A DNA stretch of 64,000 nt, from assembly GCA_022712945.1 (NCBI GenBank), contig JAFLJP010000104.1:1-64000 (forward strand). The letters run 5' to 3'. Of the stretch, positions 1-10,001 are shown one piece after another; the stretch's first letter is position 1, and every line of letters begins with the position of its first letter. The DNA is from Gammaproteobacteria bacterium. GTDB lineage: Bacteria; Pseudomonadota; Gammaproteobacteria; RBG-16-57-12. The translations under genes were made by a program, and so were the position numbers. Under the pieces are notes generated by a model. That model made no database searches. It was not told the origin of the DNA and worked only from the letters and a program-made list of their open reading frames with translations.

Positions 1-139
1 CTACTGCGAAAGCGTGTTTTTTGCTCATTTTCCCGCCAATTTTCGTTAAAGGGAACAACCATTCGCCTCAAATTGTCGAAAAAACGAACTAAAAATCACA
101 CTCTCTCGCTACGACCTCTATTCTCGGACAGGCTCCTAG
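1..139. repeat. Palindromic repeat family A, copy A1 (cut by window edge)
   Basis: Its reverse complement matches the repeat at 47616-47782 with only about four differences by eye. It ends at 139 in the family terminus CTAG preceded by ggacaggctc. The other terminus lies off the window. No transposase is encoded, so this is a MITE-like non-autonomous element. It directly abuts the terminal repeat of family C at 138-169. Confidence 0.8.
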
Positions 140-169
140 TACAGCAACCACTTTATATTGACGGATCAG
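138..169. repeat. Solo terminal repeat of family C (C1)
   Basis: This 32-bp stretch matches, with few differences, each terminal inverted repeat of the complete family C element at 26261-26523. Only one end is present, squeezed between repeat A1 and the 3' end of tilS. It supplies the last codons and the stop codon of tilS, so it is either a remnant of an insertion into tilS or one end of an element disrupted by A1. Confidence 0.75.
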
Positions 170-1418
170 GGGTTAAACCAACAATTTCAATCAACTCCCC
201 CTCCCGATAAAGCAACGGCAATCGATTCCGCTGCCATGGCGGTACACCATATTGCTGAAACAGTTTTTTCAGCGCGGTGTGGTGTGCTTTGTTTGGTAAC
301 CGTATCGACTCGCCACCCTGGCGAAAGCGTATCTGTAAGTCCTGATCTTTGGCGGTGGTGAGTTCGCTGCGCTGTAATGTTAATCCCAAAGATTCAATCG
401 TCAGCGATGGCTGGCTGGCTGGCCACGCTAGCACCTGACTGGCATCATGTGCAGTTAATGGCGGCATTAGGTAGAGTTTTCCTGCAAAACGCCGCAGTTC
501 TGCCCCCGGCCATGCCACCAGCGGCATCGTATCGACTTTGGCAGTCAGTAGTTGGGTTATTTGTTGTAGCTGCTGTGTGGTCGGCAGCGGTAGTTTTTGA
601 TTTGAAATCCAGTAACGCAGCAGATTATTTTGTCGTGCGCTATTCAATGTCAGTATCGCCTTCACCGGTAGTGTGGCGGGGTTATTCAGTACGATGTTTT
701 GCAGATCTTGTGCGGCTAACTCATCACACAGTTGGGCACTTTGGGCACAGTGGGAAGCACTGCGACTCAGGGTAGCATTCACACTGGGCCAACGTTGTTG
801 CAGCTGCGGGATTATCTGGTTGCGCAGGAAGTTTCGGTCATACGCATCGTTGTTATTACTCTCATCCTCTACCCAGCGCAACTGATGGTATTCTGCATAA
901 GCCTGTAACGCTTGACGCGAACAGGCGAGCAAGGGGCGCATCAAGGTGCCGTTGGCAAAGAGGTGACTGTGGGGCATTGCCGCCAACCCTTTCACCCCAC
1001 TACCCCGCAGGAGTTGTATTAGCAGGGTCTCTGCCTGATCATCCTGATGATGGCCGGTTAGTAACAGGTCACCGGTGCCCATCCGTGTCGCCATGGCCTG
1101 ATAACGGGCATTGCGGGCGGTGGCTTCCGGGCTTTCACCTGTTTTCGGTTGAGCGTTCACAGTAGTGGATTCAAAAATAACCCCCCAGCGTGCCGCATGC
1201 TCGGCACAGTGTGCCTGCCAAGCATCGGCATGTGGACTCAAACCATGGTGGATATGTATGGCATGAAGGGGCTGCTTGAGCTGCCCCTGTGAGGCAAGCT
1301 CAGCCAGAGCGTGGAGTAATACAGTCGAGTCGAGGCCGCCGCTGTAGGCGACCCATAGTGTTTGCCGGGACGATAAGCTGGAGAGTGATGCCAGAAGCGA
1401 TTGCAGGGGCAGGTTCAT
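153..1418 (-). CDS. tilS: tRNA(Ile)-lysidine synthase TilS
   Basis: TilS uses ATP and lysine to convert C34 of the CAU-anticodon tRNA-Ile into lysidine, so that it reads AUA codons. The N-terminal PP-loop motif SGGLDS is at residues 26-31, and the substrate-binding and TilS C-terminal regions follow. The length of 421 aa is close to the 430 or so usual in gammaproteobacteria. It is the last gene of the dnaE-accA-tilS block. The extreme C-terminus (roughly the last five residues and the stop) lies inside repeat C1, so the native tail appears to have been replaced; since the catalytic core is intact, activity is probably kept. The ATG follows a weak purine-rich stretch. Confidence 0.95.
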   Translation of the reverse strand: MNLPLQSLLASLSSLSSRQTLWVAYSGGLDSTVLLHALAELASQGQLKQPLHAIHIHHGLSPHADAWQAHCAEHAARWGVIFESTTVNAQPKTGESPEATARNARYQAMATRMGTGDLLLTGHHQDDQAETLLIQLLRGSGVKGLAAMPHSHLFANGTLMRPLLACSRQALQAYAEYHQLRWVEDESNNNDAYDRNFLRNQIIPQLQQRWPSVNATLSRSASHCAQSAQLCDELAAQDLQNIVLNNPATLPVKAILTLNSARQNNLLRYWISNQKLPLPTTQQLQQITQLLTAKVDTMPLVAWPGAELRRFAGKLYLMPPLTAHDASQVLAWPASQPSLTIESLGLTLQRSELTTAKDQDLQIRFRQGGESIRLPNKAHHTALKKLFQQYGVPPWQRNRLPLLYREGELIEIVGLTPDPSI

Positions 1419-1472
1419 TTATCCCGTGTCGTGTCTCGAGGTGGGTGTCTATTTAGCAAAAAAGAAACCAGG

Positions 1473-2432
1473 TTAAGACTCTTTGAAATTACCCACCGAC
1501 ATCAGGCGATCATAGCGGGTTGATAACAGCTGTTCACCAGAGAGTTCATCTAGGCTGTTCAGATTATCGATCAAGGTATTTTTCAGACTTTCGGCCACCG
1601 CATCCATATCACGATGGGCACCACCCAGTGGCTCTGGAATAACCGCATCAATTAAGCCCAGTTCTTTCAGGCGCTCTGCGGTGATGCCCATCGCCTCTGC
1701 TGCATCAGAAGCACGCTCTGCGCTCTTCCACAGTATGGTGGCACACCCTTCGGGAGAGATAACCGAGTAGGTTGAGTGTTGCAACATCAGGGTGCGGTCA
1801 CCCACACCAATCGCCAGTGCACCGCCTGAACCCCCTTCACCAATAACCGTACAGATAATTGGTGTTTTAAGTCGTGCCATCACTTCGAGATTTTTGGCAA
1901 TTGCTTCCGATTGATTGCGCTCTTCAGCATCAATACCGGGGTAGGCTCCCGGGGTGTCGATAAAGGTGAGAATCGGCATTTTAAAACGCTCGGCCATCTC
2001 CATCAGGCGTAGTGCTTTGCGGTAACCCTCAGGACGTGGCATGCCAAAATTACGGCGGATTTTCTCTTTGGTATCACGCCCCTTCTGCTGGCCAAGCACC
2101 ATCACCGGGCGACCATCCAGTCGGCCAATGCCACCGACCAGTGCCGGGTCATCGGCAAAGTGACGATCACCGTGCAGCTCTTCAAAGTCGGTCAGGATAC
2201 GCTCAATATAGTCCAGGGTGTAAGGGCGCTGGGGGTGACGTGCCAACTGCGATACCTGCCAAGCAGTTAATTTGGAGAAAATTTCTTCGGTCAATTTGCC
2301 GCTCTTCGCCTGCATCGCGCTAATCTCTTCGGAGAGGTTAACTTCCGAGTCATTACCCACATGGCGCAACTCTTCAATTTTTGCCTCTAATTCAGCAATC
2401 GGGCGTTCAAAATCCAGGAAATTCATATTCAT
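1473..2432 (-). CDS. accA: Acetyl-CoA carboxylase carboxyltransferase subunit alpha
   Basis: AccA pairs with AccD to transfer the carboxyl group from biotin-BCCP to acetyl-CoA, giving malonyl-CoA for fatty-acid synthesis in the cytosol. The length of 319 aa equals the usual size. The crotonase-fold carboxyltransferase domain fills residues 90-290, with the glycine-rich [11 protein letters not shown] at 199-209 forming part of the CoA pocket. The start MNMNFLDFE resembles the family N-terminus. It lies 90 bp downstream of dnaE and 54 bp upstream of tilS on the same strand, which is the ancestral gammaproteobacterial order. Confidence 0.97.
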   Translation of the reverse strand: MNMNFLDFERPIAELEAKIEELRHVGNDSEVNLSEEISAMQAKSGKLTEEIFSKLTAWQVSQLARHPQRPYTLDYIERILTDFEELHGDRHFADDPALVGGIGRLDGRPVMVLGQQKGRDTKEKIRRNFGMPRPEGYRKALRLMEMAERFKMPILTFIDTPGAYPGIDAEERNQSEAIAKNLEVMARLKTPIICTVIGEGGSGGALAIGVGDRTLMLQHSTYSVISPEGCATILWKSAERASDAAEAMGITAERLKELGLIDAVIPEPLGGAHRDMDAVAESLKNTLIDNLNSLDELSGEQLLSTRYDRLMSVGNFKES

Positions 2433-2522
2433 TCTTAATCACTCAAGTTTTACTTGCTCTCGAACTACTGATTGTAAGGGTTTTTGCGCTAAAAAACGAC
2501 CGCAAGAGAATTCAGACACTCA

Positions 2523-5500
2523 TCAACGATAAACAATCTCTACATTTTCGTTGCCGATCAATTGCCGTAACGAGTCAAGCAGTTGTTCGTCGGGGCGAAT
2601 ACGCCAAGCATCGCCAAAACTGAGTTCAACTTTGGCCTTGCTGTTGTGGTATTCAACCACCAGCGGGCAGCGCCCTTCACGGTAGGGTGTTAATCGATGA
2701 CTGAGTTCGTCCAGCAAACCATTCTCCGCACGGGTATAGTTAAAACGCAGCACCAAATATTTGGCAAACTGCTCCCGCGCCTGGGCTAGGTCATACAGCT
2801 CTTTGCAGTTCAGACGCAGGCCACCGCTGTATTCGTCGTTGCTGACATCCCCTTCGATCACTAGAATGTTATCTTTTAGCAACACATCAGTGTAGCGCTC
2901 TAGCGCTTCTGAGAAGAGGGTGAATTCGATGCGGGCACTGCGATCATCCAGGGTGATGATGGCCATTTTTCCCCGGCGCGAGTTGATCATGCGAATATCC
3001 AGCAGCAGGCCCGCCACCACTACGCGATTTCCCCGCGCCGGTTTCAGCTCAACAATGCGTGAGGTGGTCATGTTGCGCAGCTCTACGGCGTAGGGTTGAA
3101 TCGGATGACCGGTAAGAAACAGCCCCAGGGTCTCTTTTTCCAGTTTCAGGCGGTAATCTTCTTTCCATTCGGTTGTAACATCGTAGTGTCCCTGAGACTC
3201 TCCATCTTCCGAGACAGGCTCGGCAAAACCAAACATATCAACAACGCCTGAGAGTTGATCCTTATGATGTTTGTCCGCCATGCGCAGTGCGGTTTCGATG
3301 TTTTGCATCAAAGTGGCGCGGTTGGGGCCGATGTTGTCCATGCCCCCCCCCTTCACTAGCGCCTCCAGCACCCGTTTATTGACCTTACGCAGGTCAACTC
3401 GACGACAAAAGTCGAATAGATCCTGATAGGGGCCGTTTTGCTGCCGTTCATTAATAACATTTTCAATCGCCCCTTCACCGACCCCTTTGATCGCCCCCAG
3501 TCCGTACAGAACGGTACCATCGTCCAGCACCGTGAATTGATAGGCACAGGCGTTGACATCCGGCGGTACCACTTTCAGCTTCATCTCGTGGCACTCATCC
3601 ACCAGAATCACCACCTTGTCGGTGTTATCCATATCTGCCGACATCACCGCCGCCATAAATGCAGCCGGGTAGTGCGCCTTGAGCCAGGCGGTTTGGTAGG
3701 AGACTAATGCGTAGGCGGCTGAGTGAGATTTGTTGAAGCCGTATCCGGCAAACTTCTCGACCAGATCGAAAATCTTCATCGCCAGTTCGCCGTCGATGCC
3801 GTTATTGATGGCACCCTCTTCAAAACTTTGGCGCTGCTTGGCCATCTCTTCAGGCTTCTTTTTGCCCATGGCGCGGCGCAGCATGTCGGCACCACCCAGG
3901 GTATAACCCGAGAGTACCTGGGCAATCTGCATCACCTGCTCTTGATAGAGGATGATGCCGTAGGTGGGTTCCAGAATCTCTTTTAATGAGTCGTGCTGCC
4001 ACTGGGCATCGGGGTAGGAGACCCGCTCGCGGCCGTGTTTACGATTGATGAAGTTATCCACCATGCCCGATTGCAGCGGGCCGGGGCGAAACAGCGCCAC
4101 CAGTGCGATAATATCTTCAAAGCTATCGGGCTGTAACCGTTTGATCAGATCTTTCATACCCCGGGATTCCAGCTGGAAAACGGCGGTAGTTTTACACCCC
4201 CGGAGCAGCTTGAATGAAGCGGGGTCATTCAGCGGAATCGAGACAATATCGATCTCTTCGCCGGTGGCTTTTTTGATGTTTTTAATCGTCCAGTCGATGA
4301 TGGTGAGGGTACGCAGCCCCAGAAAATCGAACTTTACCAAGCCGACCGATTCCACATCGTTTTTATCAAACTGGGTGACCAATGACTCGCCTCCTTCTTC
4401 GCAATAGAGTGGGGCAAAGTCGGTGAGTTTGGTGGGGCTGATCACCACTCCACCGGCGTGTTTCCCGGCGTTGCGGGTCAGGCCTTCCAGCTTAAAGGCC
4501 ATATCCAGCAGCGCTGTGACCTCTTCATTCTCTTCATACTCGCGTTTGAACTCCGGCTCCATCTCCATCGCTTTTCTCAGCGTCATGCCCGGTTCAAACG
4601 GAATCATTTTGGAGATACGATCCACAAAACCGTAGGGGTGGCCCATCACCCGCCCCACATCCCGCACCACCGCTTTGGCTGCCATGGTGCCGTAGGTGAT
4701 GATCTGCGACACTTTGTCACGGCCGTAATATTGCGCCACATAGTCGATAACCCGGTCACGGCCATCCATGCAGAAGTCAATATCGAAATCGGGCATTGAG
4801 ACTCGTTCCGGATTCAGGAATCGCTCAAACAGCAGGTCATATTTGAGTGGGTCCAGATCGGTAATGTCCAGCGCATAAGCGACCAGCGACCCGGCACCGG
4901 AACCACGACCCGGCCCCACTGGAACACCATTATTTTTTCCCCAGCGGATAAAGTCGGCAACGATCAGGAAATAACCGGGGAAGCCCATGTCGATGATCAC
5001 CTTAAGCTCAATTTCAAGGCGTTCATCATAGGGTTTGCGTATTTCAGCAAAATCAGCCGCCTGACGATCAAACAGAAAATCGAGCCGCTTTTCCAGGCCT
5101 TCTCGGGAGAGCTGACGAAAGTACTCGTCCATGGTCAACCCTTGCGGCACCGGGAAGTCCGGCAGGTAATAGGTACCCTGCTTCACTTCAACACTACAAC
5201 GCTTGGCAATCTCAACCGTATTGGCTAACGCCTCTGGAATATCCGAAAAGAGCGCCGCCATCTCCTCAGGCGTGCGCAAATACTGCTGTTCAGAGTAGTT
5301 TTTGGGGCGATGAGGATCATCGAGAACACGCCCTTCATTAATACAGACCCGCAGTTCGTGGGCCTCGAAATCATCTTGGGTGATAAAACAGACTTCATTG
5401 GTTGCTACCACCGGCGTATCAAACTTTGTCGCCAGATCAACCGCCTGATGCAGGTAATCATTTTCCTGAACCCGCCCGGTGCGGCTGAGTTCCAGGTAGA

Positions 5501-5993
5501 AGCTATCGGGAAATATCCGCTTCCACTCATTCAAGCGACGAACCGCTTCATCGACATTCCCGGCCAGCAGTGCCTGACCTATTTCACCCTGCCGCCCCCC
5601 CGAGAGTGCAATCAATCCTGTTGATTTTTCTGCAATCCATTCACGACGCACAATGGCCCTGCCGTGGTGCTGTCCGTCGGTATAGCTTTGCGAGACAATC
5701 TCAATAAGGTTTCGGTACCCCTGCGGGTTTTTGCTCAACAGCAGCAAGTGGGAGGGCTGATTGGGTTCATCTTCATTATGCAGCCAGATATCACAGCCGA
5801 TAATCGGCTTCACACCGGCACTCACCGCCGCATTATAAAATTTCACCAGACCAAACATATTGCTCTGGTCAGTCAACGCCACCGCAGGCATACCGGCGGC
5901 GGCCACCGCTTTAACCAGCGGTTTAAGGCGCACCATGCTATCAACCATGGCGAATTCAGAGTGGACACGAAGATGTACAAAGGCAGGATTCAT
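2523..5993 (-). CDS. dnaE: DNA polymerase III subunit alpha
   Basis: This is the replicative polymerase subunit of the Pol III holoenzyme. Its 1156 aa are close to the 1160 of E. coli. In order it has an N-terminal PHP domain beginning [14 protein letters not shown], the palm with the catalytic acidic motif PDFDIDF near residue 400, fingers, a tandem helix-hairpin-helix region, an OB fold in the last third and the tau-binding C-terminus. The start has no strong Shine-Dalgarno sequence. Normally it follows rnhB directly; here its upstream neighbour is a small membrane protein gene, and rnhB is 42.6 kb away. Confidence 0.98.
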   Translation of the reverse strand: MNPAFVHLRVHSEFAMVDSMVRLKPLVKAVAAAGMPAVALTDQSNMFGLVKFYNAAVSAGVKPIIGCDIWLHNEDEPNQPSHLLLLSKNPQGYRNLIEIVSQSYTDGQHHGRAIVRREWIAEKSTGLIALSGGRQGEIGQALLAGNVDEAVRRLNEWKRIFPDSFYLELSRTGRVQENDYLHQAVDLATKFDTPVVATNEVCFITQDDFEAHELRVCINEGRVLDDPHRPKNYSEQQYLRTPEEMAALFSDIPEALANTVEIAKRCSVEVKQGTYYLPDFPVPQGLTMDEYFRQLSREGLEKRLDFLFDRQAADFAEIRKPYDERLEIELKVIIDMGFPGYFLIVADFIRWGKNNGVPVGPGRGSGAGSLVAYALDITDLDPLKYDLLFERFLNPERVSMPDFDIDFCMDGRDRVIDYVAQYYGRDKVSQIITYGTMAAKAVVRDVGRVMGHPYGFVDRISKMIPFEPGMTLRKAMEMEPEFKREYEENEEVTALLDMAFKLEGLTRNAGKHAGGVVISPTKLTDFAPLYCEEGGESLVTQFDKNDVESVGLVKFDFLGLRTLTIIDWTIKNIKKATGEEIDIVSIPLNDPASFKLLRGCKTTAVFQLESRGMKDLIKRLQPDSFEDIIALVALFRPGPLQSGMVDNFINRKHGRERVSYPDAQWQHDSLKEILEPTYGIILYQEQVMQIAQVLSGYTLGGADMLRRAMGKKKPEEMAKQRQSFEEGAINNGIDGELAMKIFDLVEKFAGYGFNKSHSAAYALVSYQTAWLKAHYPAAFMAAVMSADMDNTDKVVILVDECHEMKLKVVPPDVNACAYQFTVLDDGTVLYGLGAIKGVGEGAIENVINERQQNGPYQDLFDFCRRVDLRKVNKRVLEALVKGGGMDNIGPNRATLMQNIETALRMADKHHKDQLSGVVDMFGFAEPVSEDGESQGHYDVTTEWKEDYRLKLEKETLGLFLTGHPIQPYAVELRNMTTSRIVELKPARGNRVVVAGLLLDIRMINSRRGKMAIITLDDRSARIEFTLFSEALERYTDVLLKDNILVIEGDVSNDEYSGGLRLNCKELYDLAQAREQFAKYLVLRFNYTRAENGLLDELSHRLTPYREGRCPLVVEYHNSKAKVELSFGDAWRIRPDEQLLDSLRQLIGNENVEIVYR

Positions 5994-6044
5994 GCGGGCA
6001 CTTTACGGTAATGGGGAGGGCGGTTCAAGCACCACTGACCAAGA

Positions 6045-6251
6045 TCACTTTTTACGATTTTTAAACAGGTTGGCCATATCGAAACCAAAATAGCGAAAAC
6101 AGGAGATCAACAAAAACACTGCCGTTGCCTCATCCAGGTTACCAATACCGGGGATATTATCGGGAATCAACTCAAGCACTCCCGCTGTTGGATTTAGCAG
6201 ATAAAGCACCGACAGTAACGCAACAATCACCACCAGAATATTTTTTTGCAT
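6045..6251 (-). CDS. Small DUF1232 (YkvA-like) membrane protein
   Basis: A 68-aa protein with a hydrophobic N-terminal helix (residues 4-20) and a second hydrophobic stretch around 43-58. The middle motif LIPDNIPGIGNLDEA matches the DUF1232/YkvA signature (IPD followed by a G-x-L-D-D/E turn). The function of this family is not established; members are small integral membrane proteins. It lies 51 bp upstream of dnaE on the same strand. The basic tail NRKK probably faces the cytoplasm. Confidence 0.75.
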   Translation of the reverse strand: MQKNILVVIVALLSVLYLLNPTAGVLELIPDNIPGIGNLDEATAVFLLISCFRYFGFDMANLFKNRKK

Positions 6252-6451
6252 GATCTTCTCCCGTAAAAATACATTATGCGGGTTTGCGGTGGCTATTCAA
6301 CGTATTTTTATCTCCTTAAGGAGCCTCTCAATAAGTCTCTTTTTCACCCAGAACAGACAGGTAGTCCATTGATAAATAAATATTTAAAAATTATTCCCGG
6401 GACTTAATCAGAGGCGCCTTAATGATAGATAAAATAGCTAGAAAACCGGCT

Positions 6452-6495
6452 AAAGCCTCGACCGCCAAAGCGTTTTTTCCGGCGTTCGAGGCTTT
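6452..6495. repeat. Hairpin in the gap downstream of ogt
   Basis: Arms at 6452-6466 and 6481-6495 are complementary in 14 of 15 positions (core AAAGCCTCGA). The left arm and its flank (ccggctaaagcctcg) recur in degenerate form at 47350-47372, so this is probably a dispersed repeat. It could also act as a terminator for ogt, since T-rich sequence follows on the minus strand. The rest of the 290-bp gap 6252-6541 shows nothing convincing. Confidence 0.5.
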
Positions 6496-6541
6496 AAGCT
6501 GTCTATTACCAGAAGTAGGGCAGCCCAATTGATTATCACGG

Positions 6542-7006
6542 TTAAGTTTTAAATTTTGCTCCTTCATGGGTGAGCAGCCACGCTTTGCGGTCAACCCCAC
6601 CGGCATAGCCGGTCAGGGTGCCGTTACTGCCAATCACCCGGTGACAGGGCACGATGATTCCAATGGGGTTTTTGCCATTAGCGGCACCCACAGCACGCAC
6701 CGCTTTTTTGTTATTTATTTTCTCGGCAATATTCGCATATGAGACGACTTGACCGAAGGGTATCTGTATCAGGTTGTCCCAGACAGTGCGTTGAAACGGG
6801 GTGCCCTGTTGGTCAAGCGGCAGATCGAATAGACGGCGTTTGCCAGAAAAATACTCGTGTAGCTGTTGTTTGCAGCGATCAGTCAGTTCACTGTGGTGAA
6901 CGGTGTGGTTTTCCGCTGCAGAAAAATCGACCCGGATGATCCCTTGCATGGAAGCCCGGATGGTTATCACGCCAATCGGTGTGTTCAGATAGTCGGTATA
7001 GATCAC
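6542..7006 (-). CDS. ogt: Methylated-DNA--protein-cysteine methyltransferase
   Basis: A suicide repair enzyme that moves the alkyl group from O6-alkylguanine (and O4-alkylthymine) to its own cysteine. The active-site motif PCHRV is present with the acceptor at Cys121, and the winged-helix DNA-binding part precedes it ([19 protein letters not shown]). I chose the GTG at 7006 because GGAG lies six bases upstream and the start overlaps the stop of the Ada-AlkA gene as GTGA. A longer reading frame from 7045 would overlap that gene by 43 bp. The result is 154 aa, normal for Ogt. Translational coupling with the glycosylase gene suggests one alkylation-repair transcript. Confidence 0.93.
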   Translation of the reverse strand: MIYTDYLNTPIGVITIRASMQGIIRVDFSAAENHTVHHSELTDRCKQQLHEYFSGKRRLFDLPLDQQGTPFQRTVWDNLIQIPFGQVVSYANIAEKINNKKAVRAVGAANGKNPIGIIVPCHRVIGSNGTLTGYAGGVDRKAWLLTHEGAKFKT

Positions 7007-8370
7007 AGTTGACTCCACAGTTGTAAGGTTAAATAGCTTCGCCACGGCGCGGCCTGCTCGGGGGTGAATCGGGTGGTCAGTTTCTCTGCGGCTTTTTTAA
7101 CCCCCAGATCACCAGCCAGATAGATGTCCGGATTGCTTAGCCCCCGCAGTTGCGCGTACTCCACCGTCCACGGCCCGATCCCTTTTAGGCTTAACCATTG
7201 ATTGGGGTCGTCGGGTGAGTGGTGATCCAAATAGTGCTGCGCGAGGTTACGCAGTGTCTGCTTACGCGATGCCGGTATCTTCAGGAAACCAAGCTCACTT
7301 TTTGCAATAGACCTTGGCGATGGAAACAGCCGCTGTGCTCCGCAGGGTTGGCCAAGCTCAGCCACCAGTGTTGTGACCAAATTACGTGCGGCTACAACAG
7401 AGATCTGCTGCCCCAAAATAGCCCTGATTCCCGCTTCAAACAGACTCCATATACCGGGCAGACGTAACCCGCTTTTGATTAAGCTGGCATCGACAAAACA
7501 GTGTTGCAGATCCTGTTCAACCGCATCAATATCAACATCCAGATCCAGAATACGCCGAATGTTATTAACAATCGCTTTCAAATACGTGACATCGTCCAGC
7601 TCAATAGTGAGATCAAAGCGGTTTTTAGATTCAACATGCTGAGCAGTAAAGCACCCACTGCAACCGTGCCACTCAAATGTTCGGCCATAACGCTGCTCAT
7701 CACACCACTCGAGCTGGGGAATGGCTCTGGTGGTAAAAAAATCACGTAGATAAGACCACTCATAAGGGGGGCGATAACAGAGCTGAAGTGATACCGATCC
7801 GGTGGTTGTTTTTTCCGATCGTCGTATCTGCGACGGTGTTAACCCAAGTTGCGATTGAAAACAGTCGTTAAAGCGACGAATGCTGTTAAAACCACTGGTC
7901 AGTGCAATGTCAGTGATCGGCAGTGTAGTTTGATGCAGCAGCTGTTTGGCAAACAGGCACTGTTGATAAAGGGCGTAGGCTTTGGGTGAAATGCCGAGGT
8001 GTTTTTTGAACAGCTGACGTAAATAACGCTCACCAATTCCCAATTTTTCCGCCAGCGAAGGTAGCGAACCTTCATGTAAATCCCCCTCACCAATCAGGCG
8101 AATGGCTCGATCCAGCGTGGTATTAACCCCTCGCCATGCCGGTGACCCGGGCGCACTATCGGGCCGACAGCGCAAGCAGGGGCGATAACCCGCTAACGCC
8201 GCTTCGATGCCTGAGGCGAAATAGAGTACATTCTCTTCTTTAGGTGTGGTGGCCGGACAGATAGGACGACAGTAGATACCGGTGGTTTTAACTGCGGTGA
8301 AAAATTTACCATCAAATCGCGGGTCACGGGAGAGTCTGGCTTTTTGGCAAACGTCAGGATTTAGCATCAA
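7003..8370 (-). CDS. Ada-AlkA fusion: Zn regulatory domain plus 3-methyladenine glycosylase
   Basis: A 455-aa multidomain alkylation-repair protein. Residues 1-75 form an Ada-type zinc domain with Cys34, Cys38, Cys65 and Cys68, one of which would take a methyl group from phosphotriesters. Residues 85-185 are an AraC-type helix-turn-helix. The C-terminal half is AlkA: an N-terminal domain, then HhH-GPD with hairpin [11 protein letters not shown] and the catalytic aspartate in AGDLGV. It probably senses methyl damage, activates its own operon and excises 3-methyladenine. It lacks the Ada methyltransferase domain, which the overlapping ogt gene supplies. This fusion is widespread in proteobacteria and actinobacteria. 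Confidence 0.93.
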   Translation of the reverse strand: MMLNPDVCQKARLSRDPRFDGKFFTAVKTTGIYCRPICPATTPKEENVLYFASGIEAALAGYRPCLRCRPDSAPGSPAWRGVNTTLDRAIRLIGEGDLHEGSLPSLAEKLGIGERYLRQLFKKHLGISPKAYALYQQCLFAKQLLHQTTLPITDIALTSGFNSIRRFNDCFQSQLGLTPSQIRRSEKTTTGSVSLQLCYRPPYEWSYLRDFFTTRAIPQLEWCDEQRYGRTFEWHGCSGCFTAQHVESKNRFDLTIELDDVTYLKAIVNNIRRILDLDVDIDAVEQDLQHCFVDASLIKSGLRLPGIWSLFEAGIRAILGQQISVVAARNLVTTLVAELGQPCGAQRLFPSPRSIAKSELGFLKIPASRKQTLRNLAQHYLDHHSPDDPNQWLSLKGIGPWTVEYAQLRGLSNPDIYLAGDLGVKKAAEKLTTRFTPEQAAPWRSYLTLQLWSQL

Positions 8371-8456
8371 TGTTTCAACTTCGATTAAACTGAACTGACT
8401 ATAACCCGTCCTTCTGGAAATACTAGCCAGAATCGGAACTCAACCTTTGAAGCAAA

Positions 8457-8485
8457 AAAGCCCGTTTCAAAATGAAACGGGCTTT
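8457..8485 (-). terminator. Rho-independent terminator after the ODP gene
   Basis: Perfect 13-bp arms (8457-8469 and 8473-8485) with a 3-nt loop. On the minus strand the stem is followed by TTTTTTGC. It lies about 30 bp past the stop of the ODP gene. Confidence 0.9.
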
Positions 8486-8516
8486 CCGTGGGTTGTTCTC
8501 TTCATCGGTTGGAAGG

Positions 8517-9245
8517 CTACACTCCGGTGCCAACCTCTAACGCCTCAAACCAGTCTAGGAAGCGTTTCACATCATCCCCTTTGTAGATACGACCGTGTTG
8601 TGGTGCCAAGATCTCAATATCCAGGTGGCGCACCCGGTTGACCCAGTCGTTCTTGGCTCGATTTGATGGCATCCAGCGTTGGTGGAACATTTTCATTTTA
8701 GGGATATGTTCATCGAAGTTATCAACAAACATCGGTGCGCCATCCGCCTCCAGAGCGGCACCTATGTCACCCGAAAATAGAATTTTCGCCTCTGAATCAT
8801 AGACGTTGAAGTTGCCAGATGAGTGCAGGTAGTGGGCTGGGATCAGCTGTAACGATAACTCTCCTAGATCGATCGTTCCACCATCGTCGGGTAGTGGAAC
8901 ATACTCGATATTATTCAAACCAAAGTGACGGATAAAGCTCTCCCACAACCACGGCGAATGCAACTTGGCGTTGGGCAGCACCTGATCCCACAACCCCAGT
9001 GAAGAGATAATATCGGGGTCTTGATGTGAGGCAAACAGGTCGGTAATTTGATCCACTGAGACGTGGTGTAGTACCGCAGCCAGCATGGATGAAAAAATCT
9101 CAATGCCACCAGGATCAAGCAGTAGTGTGCGATTAGGGGTCGATATTAGGTATTGGTTGGTATCGATAATTTTTTCAGGCTTGTCCGGGTCTCGACCAAA
9201 GACAACCCATTGGTGTTTTCCATCATAAATTGTCGTGGCTTTCAT
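8517..9245 (-). CDS. ODP-type diiron metallo-beta-lactamase-fold protein
   Basis: A 242-aa MBL-fold protein of the flavodiiron/ODP group. It has the ligand series ASHQDPD (around residue 93), a histidine in PAHYLHSSGN (around 150), GDIGAA as the bridging aspartate (around 172) and a late PQHG histidine (around 220). No flavodoxin domain follows, so it is not a complete flavodiiron reductase. In Treponema denticola a stand-alone ODP binds oxygen at a diiron site and signals to a chemoreceptor. Here the gene overlaps an upstream receptor-like gene by ATGA, which suggests the same kind of sensor pair. A stand-alone hydrolase or O2/NO reductase remains possible. Confidence 0.8.
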   Translation of the reverse strand: MKATTIYDGKHQWVVFGRDPDKPEKIIDTNQYLISTPNRTLLLDPGGIEIFSSMLAAVLHHVSVDQITDLFASHQDPDIISSLGLWDQVLPNAKLHSPWLWESFIRHFGLNNIEYVPLPDDGGTIDLGELSLQLIPAHYLHSSGNFNVYDSEAKILFSGDIGAALEADGAPMFVDNFDEHIPKMKMFHQRWMPSNRAKNDWVNRVRHLDIEILAPQHGRIYKGDDVKRFLDWFEALEVGTGV

Positions 9246-9904
9246 TTTGGTTCCTTAATTTTTTTATTAATCGCTCGCTTCAACTGCTGAGCATGTTGCA
9301 ACCGTGAGGAGCACTCCTTGACATGTTTTTTGATCACTTCGACCGCTTTTTCCAGGTTATCTGCCACCACGCTCAACCCTTCACGAAACTCTTCTGCACG
9401 TGACGCTTCAACCCGACAGCTGGATGAAATGGCGGTGGCGGCGCGCATGTCACTGTTGATGCTGCCAAGTAGCTCTGACAGGTGATCAAGGCGTCTATCA
9501 AACTGCTGATTCAGCTCCAGAAGACGAGCATCAACATCGGCAACAATATTGACGAACGAGGAGAGTATGGATGGATGTTCAACACGTCTGACTACATCGT
9601 GCATACGACGCCGGGCATCGTTGGTGCGAATCTCTTGGGAGCTGATTCGAGAGATATTTAACGCCTCTTCATCGATTTGACGTACCATTTTCAAGGTATG
9701 GCGCGCCATGTCATCGATAAAATTGGTAATGGGCTGAAAGCCACGAGCTTTATCACCGGCACGGGCGGCAATCGCCTTGGCATTCTTCGCCCCGATTGAG
9801 ATCTCTTTGGCAATTTTCATTACCTCGCTCAGCTCGGCGGCAATGACGGTCACTGACACCAGCACCTCTCCCTCAGCCAATCGTATATTTTTTATTCTCG
9901 CCAT
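9242..9904 (-). CDS. Short cytoplasmic chemoreceptor-like coiled-coil protein
   Basis: A 220-aa, largely helical protein with no signal peptide or membrane segment. Residues 30-75 (AKAIAARAGDKARGF followed by ITNFIDDMARHT) resemble the methyl-accepting signalling-helix pattern in which an AARAG-x-x-GRGF segment precedes a VADEVRxLA-like segment. The remainder forms long heptad helices ending in a lysine-rich tail. It lacks a clear copy of the receptor tip that binds CheW and CheA, so it may be a degenerate or adaptor receptor. Its stop overlaps the ODP start by four bases. It lies 97 bp downstream of kdsB. The function is inferred only from the pairing. Confidence 0.6.
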   Translation of the reverse strand: MARIKNIRLAEGEVLVSVTVIAAELSEVMKIAKEISIGAKNAKAIAARAGDKARGFQPITNFIDDMARHTLKMVRQIDEEALNISRISSQEIRTNDARRRMHDVVRRVEHPSILSSFVNIVADVDARLLELNQQFDRRLDHLSELLGSINSDMRAATAISSSCRVEASRAEEFREGLSVVADNLEKAVEVIKKHVKECSSRLQHAQQLKRAINKKIKEPK

Positions 9905-10001
9905 AACAGATTATCTTCTTGGTTATGTTCCGGTATCCATCGGCATCGTCCATAAAAGGGTGACCTTTAGCCTTAACCCCGATTCCCAACCAAAAATGCA
10001 A

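Noticed and set aside
6391..6606. 71-aa minus-strand ORF across the ogt 3' end and the hairpin
   Set aside because: It overlaps ogt in another frame and runs through a palindromic repeat; no ribosome-binding site or family resemblance.
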